A DNA stretch of 63,187 nt, taken from assembly GCA_026260175.1 (NCBI GenBank), contig JAKCWW010001813.1, forward strand, positions 1 through 63,187, written 5' to 3'. Shown here in pieces: positions 32,801 through 43,384 of the stretch (position 1 is the first letter of the stretch; each line of letters starts with the position of its first letter). Source of the stretch: Reticulitermes lucifugus. Taxonomy: Eukaryota > Arthropoda > Insecta > Blattodea > Rhinotermitidae. The position numbers and the translations under genes were made by a program. The notes below the pieces were generated by a model, which was given only the letters and a program-made list of their open reading frames with translations, did no database searches and was not told the origin of the DNA.

Positions 32801-33258
32801 CGCTTTTCTAATACCACTTAGGCGATTACTGGTCATTAGCAGCAAAGCCTTCAGTCCAACCTTCACAGACAGTCGACTGAACGAAACACGTTTCACAACC
32901 CTAATGGGAATAACTAGACACGTCACGATTCAGGCGACCATAACATCAACGTTTCACATGTACGTCTTTCTGGAATGTAAATGCATTACACTGTATACCT
33001 GAATATCACTGGTAACACAACTTACTTCAGAACATCGCCCGCACACAGCAAACGAACATTTTCTGCGGAAGGCAAATAATTGTTGCCAATCATTAACGAG
33101 ATTGGTCCATCAACACAAAGAAAACATCTGATACGATCTTCTATATCGCCGATATAACGATCGCGGAGTAAGTCAACGTACATAAAGAAGCGGCTTCTAA
33201 TACCCTGCCGCATTTCTCTTGCGTCAACACCAACCCTAAAACCCATCGACTCCGCCAT
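20757..33258 (-). CDS. COIL: Coilin (Cajal-body scaffold protein), 4 exons, complete
   Basis: Minus-strand exons 33258-33026, 24896-23582, 22276-22171 and 20890-20757 join in phase to 1788 nt (595 aa; human coilin is 576). Known: coilin self-associates through its N-terminus, scaffolds nuclear Cajal bodies and binds snRNP/SMN partners through an atypical C-terminal Tudor-like domain. Seen: N-terminal coilin_N fold (1-78) with LLRDRYI, IRCFLCVDG, NYLPSAENVRLL and GDVLK; a long, low-complexity, charged linker with three basic clusters that can serve as nuclear/nucleolar signals (KKKRH 116-120, KGKKRKKK 156-163, KRRRKRTRRHKK 272-283); HIRFSD (318-323); Tudor-like region from YPFLKDMPKEGDLIVFK through EDYTPQISDY to MVNWNEML. 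No clear RG box. The gene starts about 0.5 kb after the zinc-finger gene on the same strand and converges on B3GNTL1. A possible AATAAA (reverse complement) is at 20484-20489. Confidence 0.9.
20891..22170 (-). other. Coilin intron 3 (1.3 kb)
   Basis: Contains the hammerhead-like module, a possible pogo-type element end at about 21830 (CAGTAACCTCTCATCC), one N at 22040 and a G run at 22041-22048. Confidence 0.6.
21307..21353 (-). ncRNA. Hammerhead-ribozyme-like module in coilin intron 3 (probably inactive)
   Basis: Read on the minus strand: stem I arm TTTAATAC, core CTGATGA, one extra T, stem II GGCC-ATACA-GGCC, box 2 AAAA (canonical GAAA), palindromic stem III ACATGT, cleavage-type GTT, stem I arm GTATTAAA (8 bp complementary). 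Only the G12 position departs from the catalytic consensus, plus the extra T. The change G12 to A should abolish cleavage. Confidence 0.5.
22171..22276 (-). CDS. COIL: Coilin exon 3 (residues 517-551)
   Basis: Acceptor CATTTAG, donor GTAAGT. Encodes MLKLGEDYTPQISDYITAQV, corresponding to the vertebrate stretch ending in SPEVSDYKEG. Ends in phase 1. Confidence 0.88.
22277..23581 (-). other. Coilin intron 2 (1.3 kb)
   Basis: AT-rich; a fragment of the AAGAAATTCCC repeat family is at about 22705-22800. Nothing else recognised. Confidence 0.6.
23582..24896 (-). CDS. COIL: Coilin exon 2 (residues 78-516): linker and start of Tudor-like domain
   Basis: Acceptor TTGATTTCTAG at 24898-24897, donor GTAGGT at 23581. 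1315 nt, rich in Ser, Lys, Glu and Asn with three basic clusters; the last residues, GDLIVFK, are the most conserved part. An ATG 14 nt upstream of the acceptor is intronic and should not be taken as a start. Confidence 0.9.
25190..25965. repeat. Purine-rich degenerate minisatellite
   Basis: Plus strand is overwhelmingly A/G. Two clear units of about 112 nt start AAAGAAGCCACAAAGGAATG (near 25309) and AAAGAAGCCAGGAAGGAAGC (near 25421); shorter GAATnAAGGATAAGAGGG-like words continue rightward. On the coilin-sense strand it is a pyrimidine tract starting about 0.3 kb upstream of the exon 2 acceptor. Long Pro/Leu/Ser ORFs on its minus strand are compositional. Confidence 0.65.
26930..27075 (+). 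pseudogene. Mariner-superfamily transposase fragment (DDE core)
   Basis: One frame reads GGPQGWPLRSPDLILLDVFFW then KYMIWSVYQKIL, matching the WPxRSPDLxPLDFFLWG core of arthropod mariner-type transposases. Flanks are unrecognisable. Confidence 0.65.
28735..28930. mobile_element. Foldback element, CTGGGATGTGATG family
   Basis: Begins CAAGTCTTCCAGGATGTGAT and ends TCACATCCCAGAAGACTTGA, giving about 20-nt inverted ends with one or two mismatches around 150 nt of interior. Confidence 0.65.
29190..29420 (-). pseudogene. Mariner transposase fragment (catalytic region)
   Basis: Minus-strand frames read WQHVNEEVTYEYFAG, RHDNATSHG (catalytic-Asp segment) and, after a frameshift, LSLYSPNLVPRGFLIFLK (YSPDLAPxDFFLFPKLK). 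Opposite orientation to the relic that follows. Confidence 0.6.
29700..30235 (+). pseudogene. Mariner-superfamily transposase relic (C-terminal half)
   Basis: Frames contain HYMNKTFPGK (YLNxTFPGRWIGRGGP-type) and, further on, MPVDLQDLHDNNGIFVQYV and CQLRNWW, the C-terminal part of the same transposase group as the 26930 fragment. Many stops; the RSPDL core itself is lost. Confidence 0.5.
32110..32350. mobile_element. Long foldback hairpin carrying a hammerhead-like motif
   Basis: Left arm 32113-32174 (CTTTCTATTAACCAACTAAA... to TTTTCCCCTACA) is complementary to right arm 32279-32346; they differ by a 6-nt insertion and a few changes. The 104-nt loop ends in the hammerhead-like core at 32245-32280. 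No ORF. Lies antisense in coilin intron 1. Confidence 0.75.
32245..32285 (+). ncRNA. Hammerhead-like module with intact CUGAUGA and GAAA boxes
   Basis: CCCC, then CTGATGA, an extra T, stem II GGTCC-TGTAT-GGACC, GAAA, TGTTTGTA, GGGG. The CCCC/GGGG pair forms stem I next to a GUA cleavage triplet; stem III would be only an A-U and a U-G pair. The extra T between A9 and stem II deviates from consensus. Confidence 0.45.
33026..33258 (-). CDS. COIL: Coilin exon 1 (residues 1-77)
   Basis: ATG at 33258 is the first of two nearby Met codons (M1, M5). Encodes the self-association domain. Ends in phase 2 (AA of K78) at donor GTAAGT; the next coding exon supplies exactly one base, which supports joining across 8.1 kb. 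Confidence 0.88.
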
Positions 33259-33769
33259 TTCTATTTCGTATTCACGCAGTAGGATTTATATTTCACCAAT
33301 CGGTATTTACCTAAAAATTGCCGCCAACAAGGCTGCCAACAACTCTTCCGTCACAAAATTTCCTTCGTCTGTTTAAAAACTTTCAACACGGATCTTACGC
33401 ATGAGCAACCAATCAGTGCAACTGGCGCACATGCAATTTCAATAATCCTTCCTTTCCTGTTGCCTGAAATATAATGACATTATATTTACAACTTGAAAAC
33501 AAGTTATAAAAATTATTCTGTTAATTCTATCATTTACATACAGTGAGCACAACACAGATTCCACATTACAGCACTTCAAATTACCTATCATGGTAAAACT
33601 TTCAGTTACATTATCCAAAATATGCTTCTTTACATAACTACTACAACTCAAATATATATTCATATGGCTTAGTGAAATCTCTTTAATCTGAATCACTTGA
33701 AGAGTAACTCTCACATGTGTCCAGACTTTAAAGCAAAATCCATTATCATCTATATAAGAATCCACAATA
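33259..33769 (-). promoter_or_regulatory. Compact spacer between zinc-finger gene and coilin (511 bp), presumed coilin promoter
   Basis: Must contain both the 3' UTR end of the zinc-finger gene and the coilin 5' region. Positions 33300-33420 are richer in G/C than their surroundings. No TATA box identified; assignment rests on position only. Confidence 0.4.
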
Positions 33770-34801
33770 TTAAATGTGTATGGGGACATGAATCAGAAGT
33801 TCAGATCGCTTTGTAAATGTTTCACTGCACATTTCACATGTAAATTCAACTTTCACTTCTTTTCCATCTTCTAACAATGCAGTAGAAGCTACAACATTAT
33901 TATCACCCTCTAATTTCACAGCGGTATTTATGCCCCCATCTTTAGAAACACTTTCAACATTTTCTTGTTTCATATCATGTACAGTATCCATAACAGTTTC
34001 AATTAACTTAGATCTCCTGGCAGGAAAAGTTGCAGTAGGAAGTTTTCCCATCTTCACATTGTGGTAATTTACGTTCTTTGTCCTTGGACCTATTCTGCTC
34101 ACATCTCGGCCAACTTTTGAAAATGACCTCGTTTTTGATGATACAGCCTTCAATGCTGCAAGTGTACTCACTGTCACGTTCTTTGTTCTTGGCCTTATTC
34201 TACTCTCACCAGCAGGTCTTGTACTTTTCACAAACCCTCCAGATGACAAGTCTGGCACACTAGTTCTAGACTTCATTCCACTGTGCTTCCCATCAACTGC
34301 TGACCTGCGTTTGGGTTTGTGTTTATCCTTTCCGACTTTCTCCTTCCCCGAATCGGACTTTGAGTGGCTAACAATCGAATTTAAATTTTCAATTACAGAC
34401 TCAAAACTTTTTACAACTGATTCAAAATTTTCATCAGTATTTGACTTGCCTTTTTGTCTAAATTTCTTCCTGGAAATCTTACGCTTGTAGCTGCTCCCAT
34501 CATCTGAATCTGGATCCCCATCAGCAGATGCATCTCCATGAGGTGTATTTACAGGACTGGACAGCAAAGTGAGCTCATGTGGGTTCAGTTTGCGGCGACG
34601 CTTGTATTTGCGTGGTCCCAACTTAGGCATCCGTTGCTTTGCAGTATTTTCATCGCTGTGCTGAATCAAATGTGCACACAACTGCTCGGAACTGCTGAAA
34701 GCTTCTGTACACACTTTACAAACATATATTGCTACATGACTGCCAGATGTCCTTGGCTCTGGACCCGAATGATGTGAACGGATATGTTCCCTGAGTACCA
34801 C
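33770..34801 (-). CDS. Zinc-finger gene exon 6: end of finger 13, fingers 14-15, basic region, stop TAA
   Basis: Acceptor TTCTTTTACAG. Reads VVLREHIRSHH to complete finger 13, then YVCKVC (14), a 250-residue Lys/Ser-rich segment with KYKRRRKLN, KRKISRKKFRQKGK and two RPRTKN-type repeats, and FTCEMC (15) ending IHI-TAA. Ending a protein on the last His pair of a finger is unusual but the frame is clear. Confidence 0.88.
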   Translation of the reverse strand: MVLREHIRSHHSGPEPRTSGSHVAIYVCKVCTEAFSSSEQLCAHLIQHSDENTAKQRMPKLGPRKYKRRRKLNPHELTLLSSPVNTPHGDASADGDPDSDDGSSYKRKISRKKFRQKGKSNTDENFESVVKSFESVIENLNSIVSHSKSDSGKEKVGKDKHKPKRRSAVDGKHSGMKSRTSVPDLSSGGFVKSTRPAGESRIRPRTKNVTVSTLAALKAVSSKTRSFSKVGRDVSRIGPRTKNVNYHNVKMGKLPTATFPARRSKLIETVMDTVHDMKQENVESVSKDGGINTAVKLEGDNNVVASTALLEDGKEVKVEFTCEMCSETFTKRSELLIHVPIHI

Positions 34802-37800
34802 CTGTAAAAGAAATTCAGCAGGTGATAGCACACTCACGTAAAACATCACCAATATTGGAATGTGTTATTCATTTAGCTGCTTATCAACTATGATAATTAC
34901 AAGCAGCTATGTAGGACATAGGTCCTTTACAAAATATTTTATATGGTCAAAGTTTTTTGGTCATGAATGTTAAGAATTCAAGGTAATGAAATACTAGGGG
35001 AACAGTCATCCCTGTTCTGAAAATATCCACTACCTACGAATTCATTCTATTCTGGCTTTGCTGCTTTATTTATTTTTTTATTTTAGGTGTGCATACTGAT
35101 CCTGTGACTTAATCTTGGGTTATCTGGAACTTATTCAGCCCACTGAGCTATTACAATGGCTTCAAAAGACCCAAACATGAGTAAACAAGGTAACGCTGGC
35201 AAGAGGAAACATGTAACATTAACAATTCCTCAGAAACGTGCAATAATTAGGAGGCTTAAAAGTGGTGAAAGCTGAACAGAGGTTATGACTTCATACAACA
35301 CTGGGCCATAAACTATCTATGACATAAGGAAATGGAAGGACCAATTACAATCGTATGACAATAGAAAAGGCTAAGTCTTTGTATTATAAACTAAAAATAA
35401 CTGGCAAGTGCACATTCTGCAAGGGCAGTAACAAAAAAAATACAAGTAAGAACTTAGGTCAGTATAGGTAAAGGTAAAGGTAAAGGTAAAGGTAAAGCAA
35501 TCCCATTACAGGCCTTGGCAGGCCCTTAGGGCTNNNNNNNNNNNNNNNNNNNNNNNNNNNNNNNNNNNNNNNNNNNNNNNNNNNNNNNNNNNNNNNNNNN
35601 NNNNNNNNNNNNNNNNNNNNNNNNNNAGATTCCTGGTACTCATTTCTGTTAGAGGCTGAGTCGACCTCAGGGCCACAGTGCGACCGAAACGATTATGTCA
35701 GTGAAAAAATCCAGTGACACCATCAGGAATCAAACCTGCGACGTTCCGATTTGTAGCGCAGTGCCTCAACCAACTGCGCCACCGCGTGCCCCAGGTCAGT
35801 ATAGGTACTGTCTGATAAACCAGAATATTTGATAATCCGGCACCTGTCCGGTAGTGGATGCCAGATTAAAATAATTCTACTATACCTCCTCAAATTTCCA
35901 AGCAATCTTCAAACTTCAGAGTGGTATATATAAAATGCACAAAAAAACTGGAGGAAATCAAATACGGAGGAGCATCGGAACAACGATGTCTTGTGAGATT
36001 TGATGTTCTCATGGTGGTGTCTAAAAAGACTGCTTTTTCTGGGATGTAGCTTGGTAGACAGGTACCTATGGTTTGAAGAAGTATGCTGCCTCCATATTCA
36101 GGGCACTCTTATACCCTGCAGATGGATGTACCATGTTCTTCTGAGACACTGGTGTCTGTCTACCTAGCTACACAACATCACATTCCAGAAGAAGGAATTT
36201 TCAACAATGGTTTTGTTTATAAGAAGGCCAGTACAACCAGCTGTTAATAATCCTGGCTCACAACACTCTGCTGTGTGACTAATTTTATTCCCATTCTGTG
36301 TGGTGGTAGAAAACACCTGCCACATTACTCCTGAGTCTGATATGAAAACTCAACTCACAAAATTAGAAGGTACAGCACAGCCCTGCATTCTCATTATCAA
36401 TGAACCCAAGATATTTTACTCACCCGCTGGTTGAAGGCACGTGGACACACAGCACAGGCATAAGGTTTCTCCCCTGTGTGAATGCGTTCATGTTTGCGTA
36501 GTGTGCCGCCATCAGCAAATGCCTTCCAACAAAAACGGCATCCATAAGGACGCTCACCAGTGTGGATACGTGCATGGATCTGTTGACTGCTGCGTGATCC
36601 AAAGGTCTTCCCACATTCAGCACATGAAAACTGACGTGCTGATGGTTCTTTGTTGTGGCTGTGACGATGGTTTATAAGTGCACGTCCATCAGGGAATTCC
36701 AAACCACATTCATCACAAGATACTGCTTTATCTCTATGAGAAACCATGTGTCTGTGAACAAACACACAAAGCATTTATGAACAGGTCTGTAAAATATTTA
36801 AGAAGTACATTAACATTCTTGTCTCAAGACATAATAGTGAGGAACCACAAAGGTCATGCCTCATGGAAAAGCCCACTTGTCTGACCCTTTGGTTAGTAGG
36901 GGATTTACCATCTGCCAACCTCACTATTTTCTTTTAATTCAATGAGGTAAACATGGCTGAGAGGAAAAACGGTGTGCACTAAATTACAGCAAATACAGTA
37001 CTCAGTGCTTGAATCAGGCCAGGGTGGAGTGAAATGCCACATAAAAATCCTATGTCACCTGGCTTCAAATCATCCTGTCACCACTGCAATCATTTAAACT
37101 AGATATCTCTCACACCAATAGAACAACAGATTTTTTAACCCCAGAAATGATCACAAGAAGTAACAATGAAAAATAAGGAGTTGATCTCCATTACTGTTTC
37201 AGTTTTCTGTTTATACAGTAAAAGCAGAAGATACTTTAAAGGCATGTCACTGTAGTTAAAACCCCTTGTGATATCAACAAGCAAAGGGAGTGGTGATTCA
37301 GTTCCACACATTCTTATCCTTGGCACTGTATATACATGGATGGTTAGCTCCATGCACGGATCACTTAACTCCAGAGGCAAGACCCCCTGGTAGCCAAAGG
37401 ATGGGAGACTGAATGGAATCCACAGTTGGGCTAGTGGAGAGGCCCATACAGAGAACTGAACACCCATCATTTGGCCTGTATCTAGTCACTTCACTGATTC
37501 AGCTATCCAGCCCCAGTTTTTGTAGTGGTTTTATCAGAAGCTCTTCAGAAATTACAGTACAACCCTGTTAAGAAGTCTTTCAAGGGACCAGAGGATTAGG
37601 GACTCCTTAAGCGGGAAGACTTATTAAGAGAGAAGCTTATTAAAAGCAATAGGATTTCGGGACTTTAAAAATAGACTTCTTACAGGGGAAAACTTCTTAT
37701 GCGGGGACTTCTTATCCAGGTTCTACTGTATCCTTTCTTCTCTCTACTTCACATGATGCAATGCACAGTACAAGCCAGTGTGAGACTGTACATTCAAAGC

Positions 37801-40800
37801 ATGCACACACACTAACTGTGTGGTTTCAAGTCCATCAGACACAATGTCAGAAAAACATTACATTCTGATCTGAAGTTTTCATGGCTATACATACTGCAAG
37901 CCTTTTCAGGCCATTAGCCATATGAATGTGGTGTTCATATCCAGTTACAAAGACTGTCTATGTCTCCAACATCAGGTACTGACGTGATGAGTGACACAAC
38001 TGCATATACATATTTACACCCGAAATATGCTCTTGGAGTTCAGTGTTCTGTTCCCAGGAAGGATTTGCTGGAGTTCAATGGGGCTGAGTCAGGCAGTGTC
38101 ATCACAGTCCATGCTAAACCAGGCCATATTTACTACTATTTACTATAATTTTCTTAATTTTAACTAGAAGTTATGTTTCATAAATAGGTTTAATGGTGGC
38201 AAATCCTGATCTGGAGGTCAGGTCCAGTGGAATGGTACGATGCCGCATTGTGTACCCTTCTACTAGACCTGGCCTCTGGCCTGACCCCAAGGAATGAGAC
38301 TACATCAACCTAAGGGCCAACAGAGTAGGAATCTGAAGATTCATGTCTTCTGGAATGTTACAATGTATGGGTGGGTACACAGATCCTAATGTTTCATAGG
38401 ACAGTAGCGCCTTCAAAAGGTTGGGAACTATTTACGCAGCAACACAGCTTAACGTCCCAGAAGACTTGATCCATCAGCAACACTGCTGTAAGAACCTCAC
38501 ATCTTGCGGGGTAGGAATTTCTTCACATTCTCTCCACCTGAAGCTTCAAAGAGAACCAGCTTCAAAAGTTTTGTGGTTCTGGGCATGTTCACAAAGAAAT
38601 TGCAAAAAACAACTATAAGCTTTGTCATATCTGTCTATTTGTCTGAAAGAAACAACTCAACTCTCACTACACATAAATGTGTGAAATTCTAAATTTGGGA
38701 TTTGTCCTAGAATATGTCAACACACACCAACTACCATTAAAATTGGACAATAATAATAGATACTTTACAGGAATGCATACACATACTTATCACTATTTTG
38801 TGTGCTAAGGTCACCATTATTATTACTGTTACTATGGCCACTTGGGTTACTAAAGTTATGCACAGGCCTAGGCAGAATAACAGAGAAAATGTGCTGGCAG
38901 TGTTATGCTGTGCATGAATTAACCGAAATAGTTATATTAAAAGATAAGCCAATGGATAAGTCCAAATGCACACCCTTAAACATCCTATATGTCTCCTCAT
39001 ATGTTATTAGTTTCATATTACACAGGAGACGTAATTCTCTAACTCAATGGAACAGAGCGCTTCTTCAGAAGCTGATAGGTCCCCAGCTAATGAAGAAATT
39101 CACGAAACTTTATAAAAGCCAAAGGTTCATTACCCTGACAATTCCTTGGCAATGGTTTATGCCCATTCTGATAAACTTCACAATTAAATTTTTGAATGTG
39201 GCCACGTTTACTACCTAACATCATTATTATTACCATTTTCATGTACAGTCTCATTCAAAATTGTAAGTTTGAAAAGAGTTTCTCTAATTTTTCAATCAAA
39301 TCTCCTAACAGAATTTTCACATGCTACCTATGGATATGATCAAATACTGTCCTTTGTACCACCACTTTTATCCTCACCTGGGGCAAATGTAATTCTTTCT
39401 CAGTGCAATTATTCTCTAATTTTCAGAGCAAAGTGGAATACCTGTGCCCATTTCATGCTGTTGTTATATGTGAAATCCTTGAATTTGAGAAATCAAATAA
39501 CAGAAAGCCTATTTATGTGTAACTTCCAATAATCTGAAGTGTCTACTAAGAAGCTGTATAAACTTTCTCCTCTTGCTATATTGGTGAAGCAGAAGACAAA
39601 TCAATGTACACTGGAAGTGAGACTGGCATGAGAAAAATCTGTGTAACTATGTTGTTTTCACTATTTTGGTGCAGCTTTGTATCACGACTGTTATGGTGTG
39701 ACAGCAAGACAAGACAGAGGATAACAGTGATCTATGAAATTTCTGAAATGGTTTTCAGTCACATGAAAGGTAGAAGGATCACTTTAGGCCAATTCAAAGT
39801 TAGCAGAATGGTTCTGGGCCACCTGAAAATGGTTTGCATCACATAAAATCAGTAGGATGGTTTTTGGGCCTCCTAATAAGAAGCAACATGGCACCCCACC
39901 CAACTTTCAACATTGATTATTTCATGAAACAATGATGACGCTTACCTTTTAAGACGTGCACGACTATGAAAGCGTTTCCCACACTTGTGGCAGGAAAAGC
40001 TGCGTTCAGCTAAGTGGACCCACGCATGTTTCTGGAGGGAGCGGCGATCTTTGCAAGTTTTACCACAGAGTGTGCAGGCATTGGGTGGGATGTTACGGGC
40101 ATGCCGTCGGCGCACGTGTGCAGCAACAGCCGGTGCATCCAAAAAACACTCGCCGCACAGCATGCAGCGATGTGGTTGATAGCGTGCATGTGTTTCAACA
40201 TGCGCCAAAAGGTCACTCTGCCCAGGAAAGTTCTGACCACACACCTGACACACGTGTGTTGCCATACTACTGTTTGGCTCAAACTTGACATGGATTCTGT
40301 ACCAAAAATAACACCCCTTTCTTAAAATTTAGAAATCAAAGGTAACATTTATAAACATAAATTTCCCTCTGCTATATCACAATTGATACAAAATGAAATG
40401 GAGTAACAGGGAACCAGAGAAAGTGGTACACCAAGCAACTCCACACTGTGTACTCTTCATACAATATTGTTAACATGGTTAAACCAAGGAGCCTGACAAG
40501 GACAGGAAATGCAGCATGCAGCAGAAAACAGAAAGGCATATATTTTGATTACAATGCCTTGAAGGATGGTCAAGTTATATGTGAGAGAATATATTAAACA
40601 GTGGATCTTACAGAAATAAACTTCATGCAAACTGAACTGGTTCAGGATAGTGTCCAATGCAAGCTTTTGTTATGAATGACATGAAAATTCTGAATCCTTA
40701 TCAATAAAAGCTTCTTGCTCAGCTACAGAACTACCAACTGCTCATGAAAGACCATGTACCATGGAGTTAGAATGCAACATAATTTAGAATGTAAACAAAC

Positions 40801-43346
40801 TAAACTCCTCAAGATATAGTTCAGTGAAAGGTTTCTCTCTGCTGATGTCAATAAAACTGTTGGGAGTCCAAAGACAGGGACTTCACCTGTCAACTGCTCA
40901 GGGAATATTATAGGCTATGCCATGATGTGTATTGTTTCAACCATGTCTAATGCACACAAAGCAGAACAATTAAGGCATGGCTAGTTCAGTGAGCATTAGA
41001 GGATTTACAGCTTGAGGGTTAAAGCTGCATGCATGGTTGAATGAAGCAAAATCAAAACGGTGAGATGAGACAACTTAAAGTCATCAATGAATAGGAAATC
41101 TTGTATCATGCTACCAAAGCAGGATCCATAAGTAAAAATGCAATCTAGGCATTTTTCTGAAGTTCTGATCAGACTGAGTTTTTATCTACATAGAGACTGG
41201 CGATAAAACACCCAATACCTACCACTTCTGCACATTTCTGTATACCCATATTCAGTACTTACCACGATCACTTCTAATGTTCTGTTCCCTTGCAAACACT
41301 TTGTGAGCACTTCTAATGGCAAGTACATGGTTAACAAATGGTTTTTGATACTACACCTGTACAGTTCCTTGGAAAAAATTCTGAGAGATCCCAATGGATG
41401 GCAGAAGCTACCAGGGCATCTTTTTGCAAATGTATTTGTAAACTTATAATACTGTGCACACAGTCAGAAAAGATATCAGACTGACTACAGTCCACAAAGG
41501 TTACAGACGCCATTTATAAAATACTGTCTTGCAGCTTACATCAGAATAAGAACTATGCAGGAAAAGTCATGAAGAAATAATGGATATTCAGTCTTTTGAA
41601 TATATGAAAATCATTCAAAATTGTAAAAGTTCAAAGCCTACAACCATTTCTATAATAAGACACAATAGTGAAAATAAAGAAGAGGTCAGCATTTGGGAGA
41701 GGTACAGAAGGATCCTAGTGAACAGCAGATTAACAATAATTTAACTACTTTTCAAGCATTGTGCAACTAACAGGGGTAAAAATAGACCATCAAGATATAC
41801 ACAATTAGTTTGCCCTTTGTTTTGTTTTATTATACCTCCTACACGTGTAGATCATATTGTATCACCTTCAGGGAGAAACCATTAATAAATACAAATATAC
41901 ATTGTAGATAATGCATTACACAGGATGTCATTATTATAAAATCTATACAATAAAATCTGCTTAAAATGTATTAAATTCATATACAAGTTGTTTTACTTAT
42001 CTCTGTCGTATTACCTTATACAGTTTCACCTGCTAGTAATACAAAACCGTAAGTAAAAAGAACTTTTATATGGACATACAGCTGAGGTCTAGAACGTTTG
42101 AAGCTTTTAATTCCATGTTCCTTATATGTCTTCATGATAGGGGCAGCAAAAGGAAAAACCTTGAAGTTCATTTACCATCTTTACTTGAACAATGTCCTAA
42201 CTGGGTAAGAGTCCAAGTTTGTATTTTACCATAAGCATAAATGGGCTAGTCTTCAAATAAATGTAACTGTACTTAAATTTAAGTGTGTTACAAAGTTTAG
42301 ACATGCTAAACAGTATTTCAGTATTGTACTTTCAGCAAGGTAGAGAATTAATAACAGAGAATATTTCAATCAAATATTTTAACCAAGTACCATATTATGC
42401 ACATACTTTCCCCCACTGTGGCTGAGGATACTCATCTTCTATCCCTACATAAATCAATCTTTATTTTAGCAGAAAGTGCTTTCATCAATGGACTTTGAAT
42501 AAGCAACAGTGCATGCAAAGGTCTGTGTGCGCACAAATGCATGTACACATGACCCTAAACTTTCACATCAAACACACATCCTGAGTGACTGAGCCATTGG
42601 TCACAGCCTGTAAGGTGTACACTACATAAAGGAACAACAGATAACACTGTTGTTCACTTCTAGCCACGTCCACAAAACATTATGCACCACCCACATGTCT
42701 ATATCTATACAGAACAGTTTGGCTCTGGCAAAGGCGAGTTTGAGAAAATTTGGAAGAAGATACCCATTAGAACTCATTCAGTACATCATATTTTTAATGT
42801 CTGTCCATCATGGTCTAAAACAGACACAACAAGCCCTCGTGTCTGTGTCAAGTTAAAAACTATATGTAGCATTATGCCGAGAGATGGTTATAGCTCATGT
42901 GACACTAACATATTCACAATAACATGAAACATCTCTGACAAATGTCTCCAAGCTAAAACTTTATTCTGGAACTAAACGAGCTAGGAAGTGTAGGCACAGC
43001 ATAATTATGCCCCATTTGCTACTCTAAAAATCTGACACTTCAGACAGTTTGCATTTTAACCACATCCTAGCAATCTGAGCAAGATCTGACTTTTGCAAGA
43101 GGACACAGCATGGAAGTGAATGCACATGTGCACACAGCAGGGATGCAAATACACATGCAGGCAGAATCCACAAAGCAAATATGTGCTGGGGAAATGCATA
43201 TAGGTCTTCAGGTAATGCAGCCATTACAATTGTTCCATCTAAATGAAAACAGAAATGGCTCAACGCTTTCCGTGAAATTTTCCAGTATCACAACTCGTGA
43301 AAATCTGTTCATCTATTCTAAAGGTTTTATAGGTATGGATAGACAG

Positions 43347-43384
<38 letters not shown>

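Larger units (their letters stand above)
24897..33025 (-). other. Coilin intron 1 (8.1 kb)
   Basis: Filled with repeats: a purine-rich minisatellite (25190-25965), mariner-type relics (26930-27075, 29190-29420, 29700-30235), foldback elements and a long hairpin with a hammerhead-like motif (32110-32350). No additional exon was found; the phase of exons 1 and 2 matches directly. Confidence 0.7.
35158..35895 (+). pseudogene. Tigger/pogo transposase relic, interrupted by a SINE
   Basis: From 35158 a frame reads MASKDPNMSKQGNAGKRKHV, LTIPQKRAIIRRLKSGES and TIYDIRKWKDQL, the N-terminal CENP-B-like helix-turn-helix of Tigger transposases, with in-frame stops. After an internal deletion, TIEKAKSLYYKLKITGKCTF follows. 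A SINE sits at 35471-35792; right of it, ATAATCCGGCACC and its partial inverse at 35834-35880 look like element-end sequence. Confidence 0.75.
34802..36423 (-). other. Zinc-finger gene intron 5 (1.6 kb)
   Basis: Contains a Tigger relic, a SINE nested within it, the assembly gap and a foldback element; nothing coding for the host gene. Confidence 0.65.
36752..39945 (-). other. Zinc-finger gene intron 4 (3.2 kb)
   Basis: Holds a TA-flanked MITE (37555-37728), a foldback copy (38340-38505) and a copy of the AAGAAATTCCC repeat family (about 39030-39150). No exon recognised. Confidence 0.65.

Noticed and set aside
35720..35795. Possible tRNA gene (A box TGGCGCAGTTGG, B box GGTTTGATTCC)
   Set aside because: It is the head of a SINE with tail and target duplications, not a free tRNA gene.
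36397..36423. Read-through extension of the zinc-finger ORF (VSKISWVH)
   Set aside because: CGG|GTGAGT is a strong donor and the exon at 34801 completes finger 13 exactly.
39956..40325. Plus-strand ORFs opposite zinc-finger exon 4
   Set aside because: Antisense shadows of the finger exon; no independent similarity.
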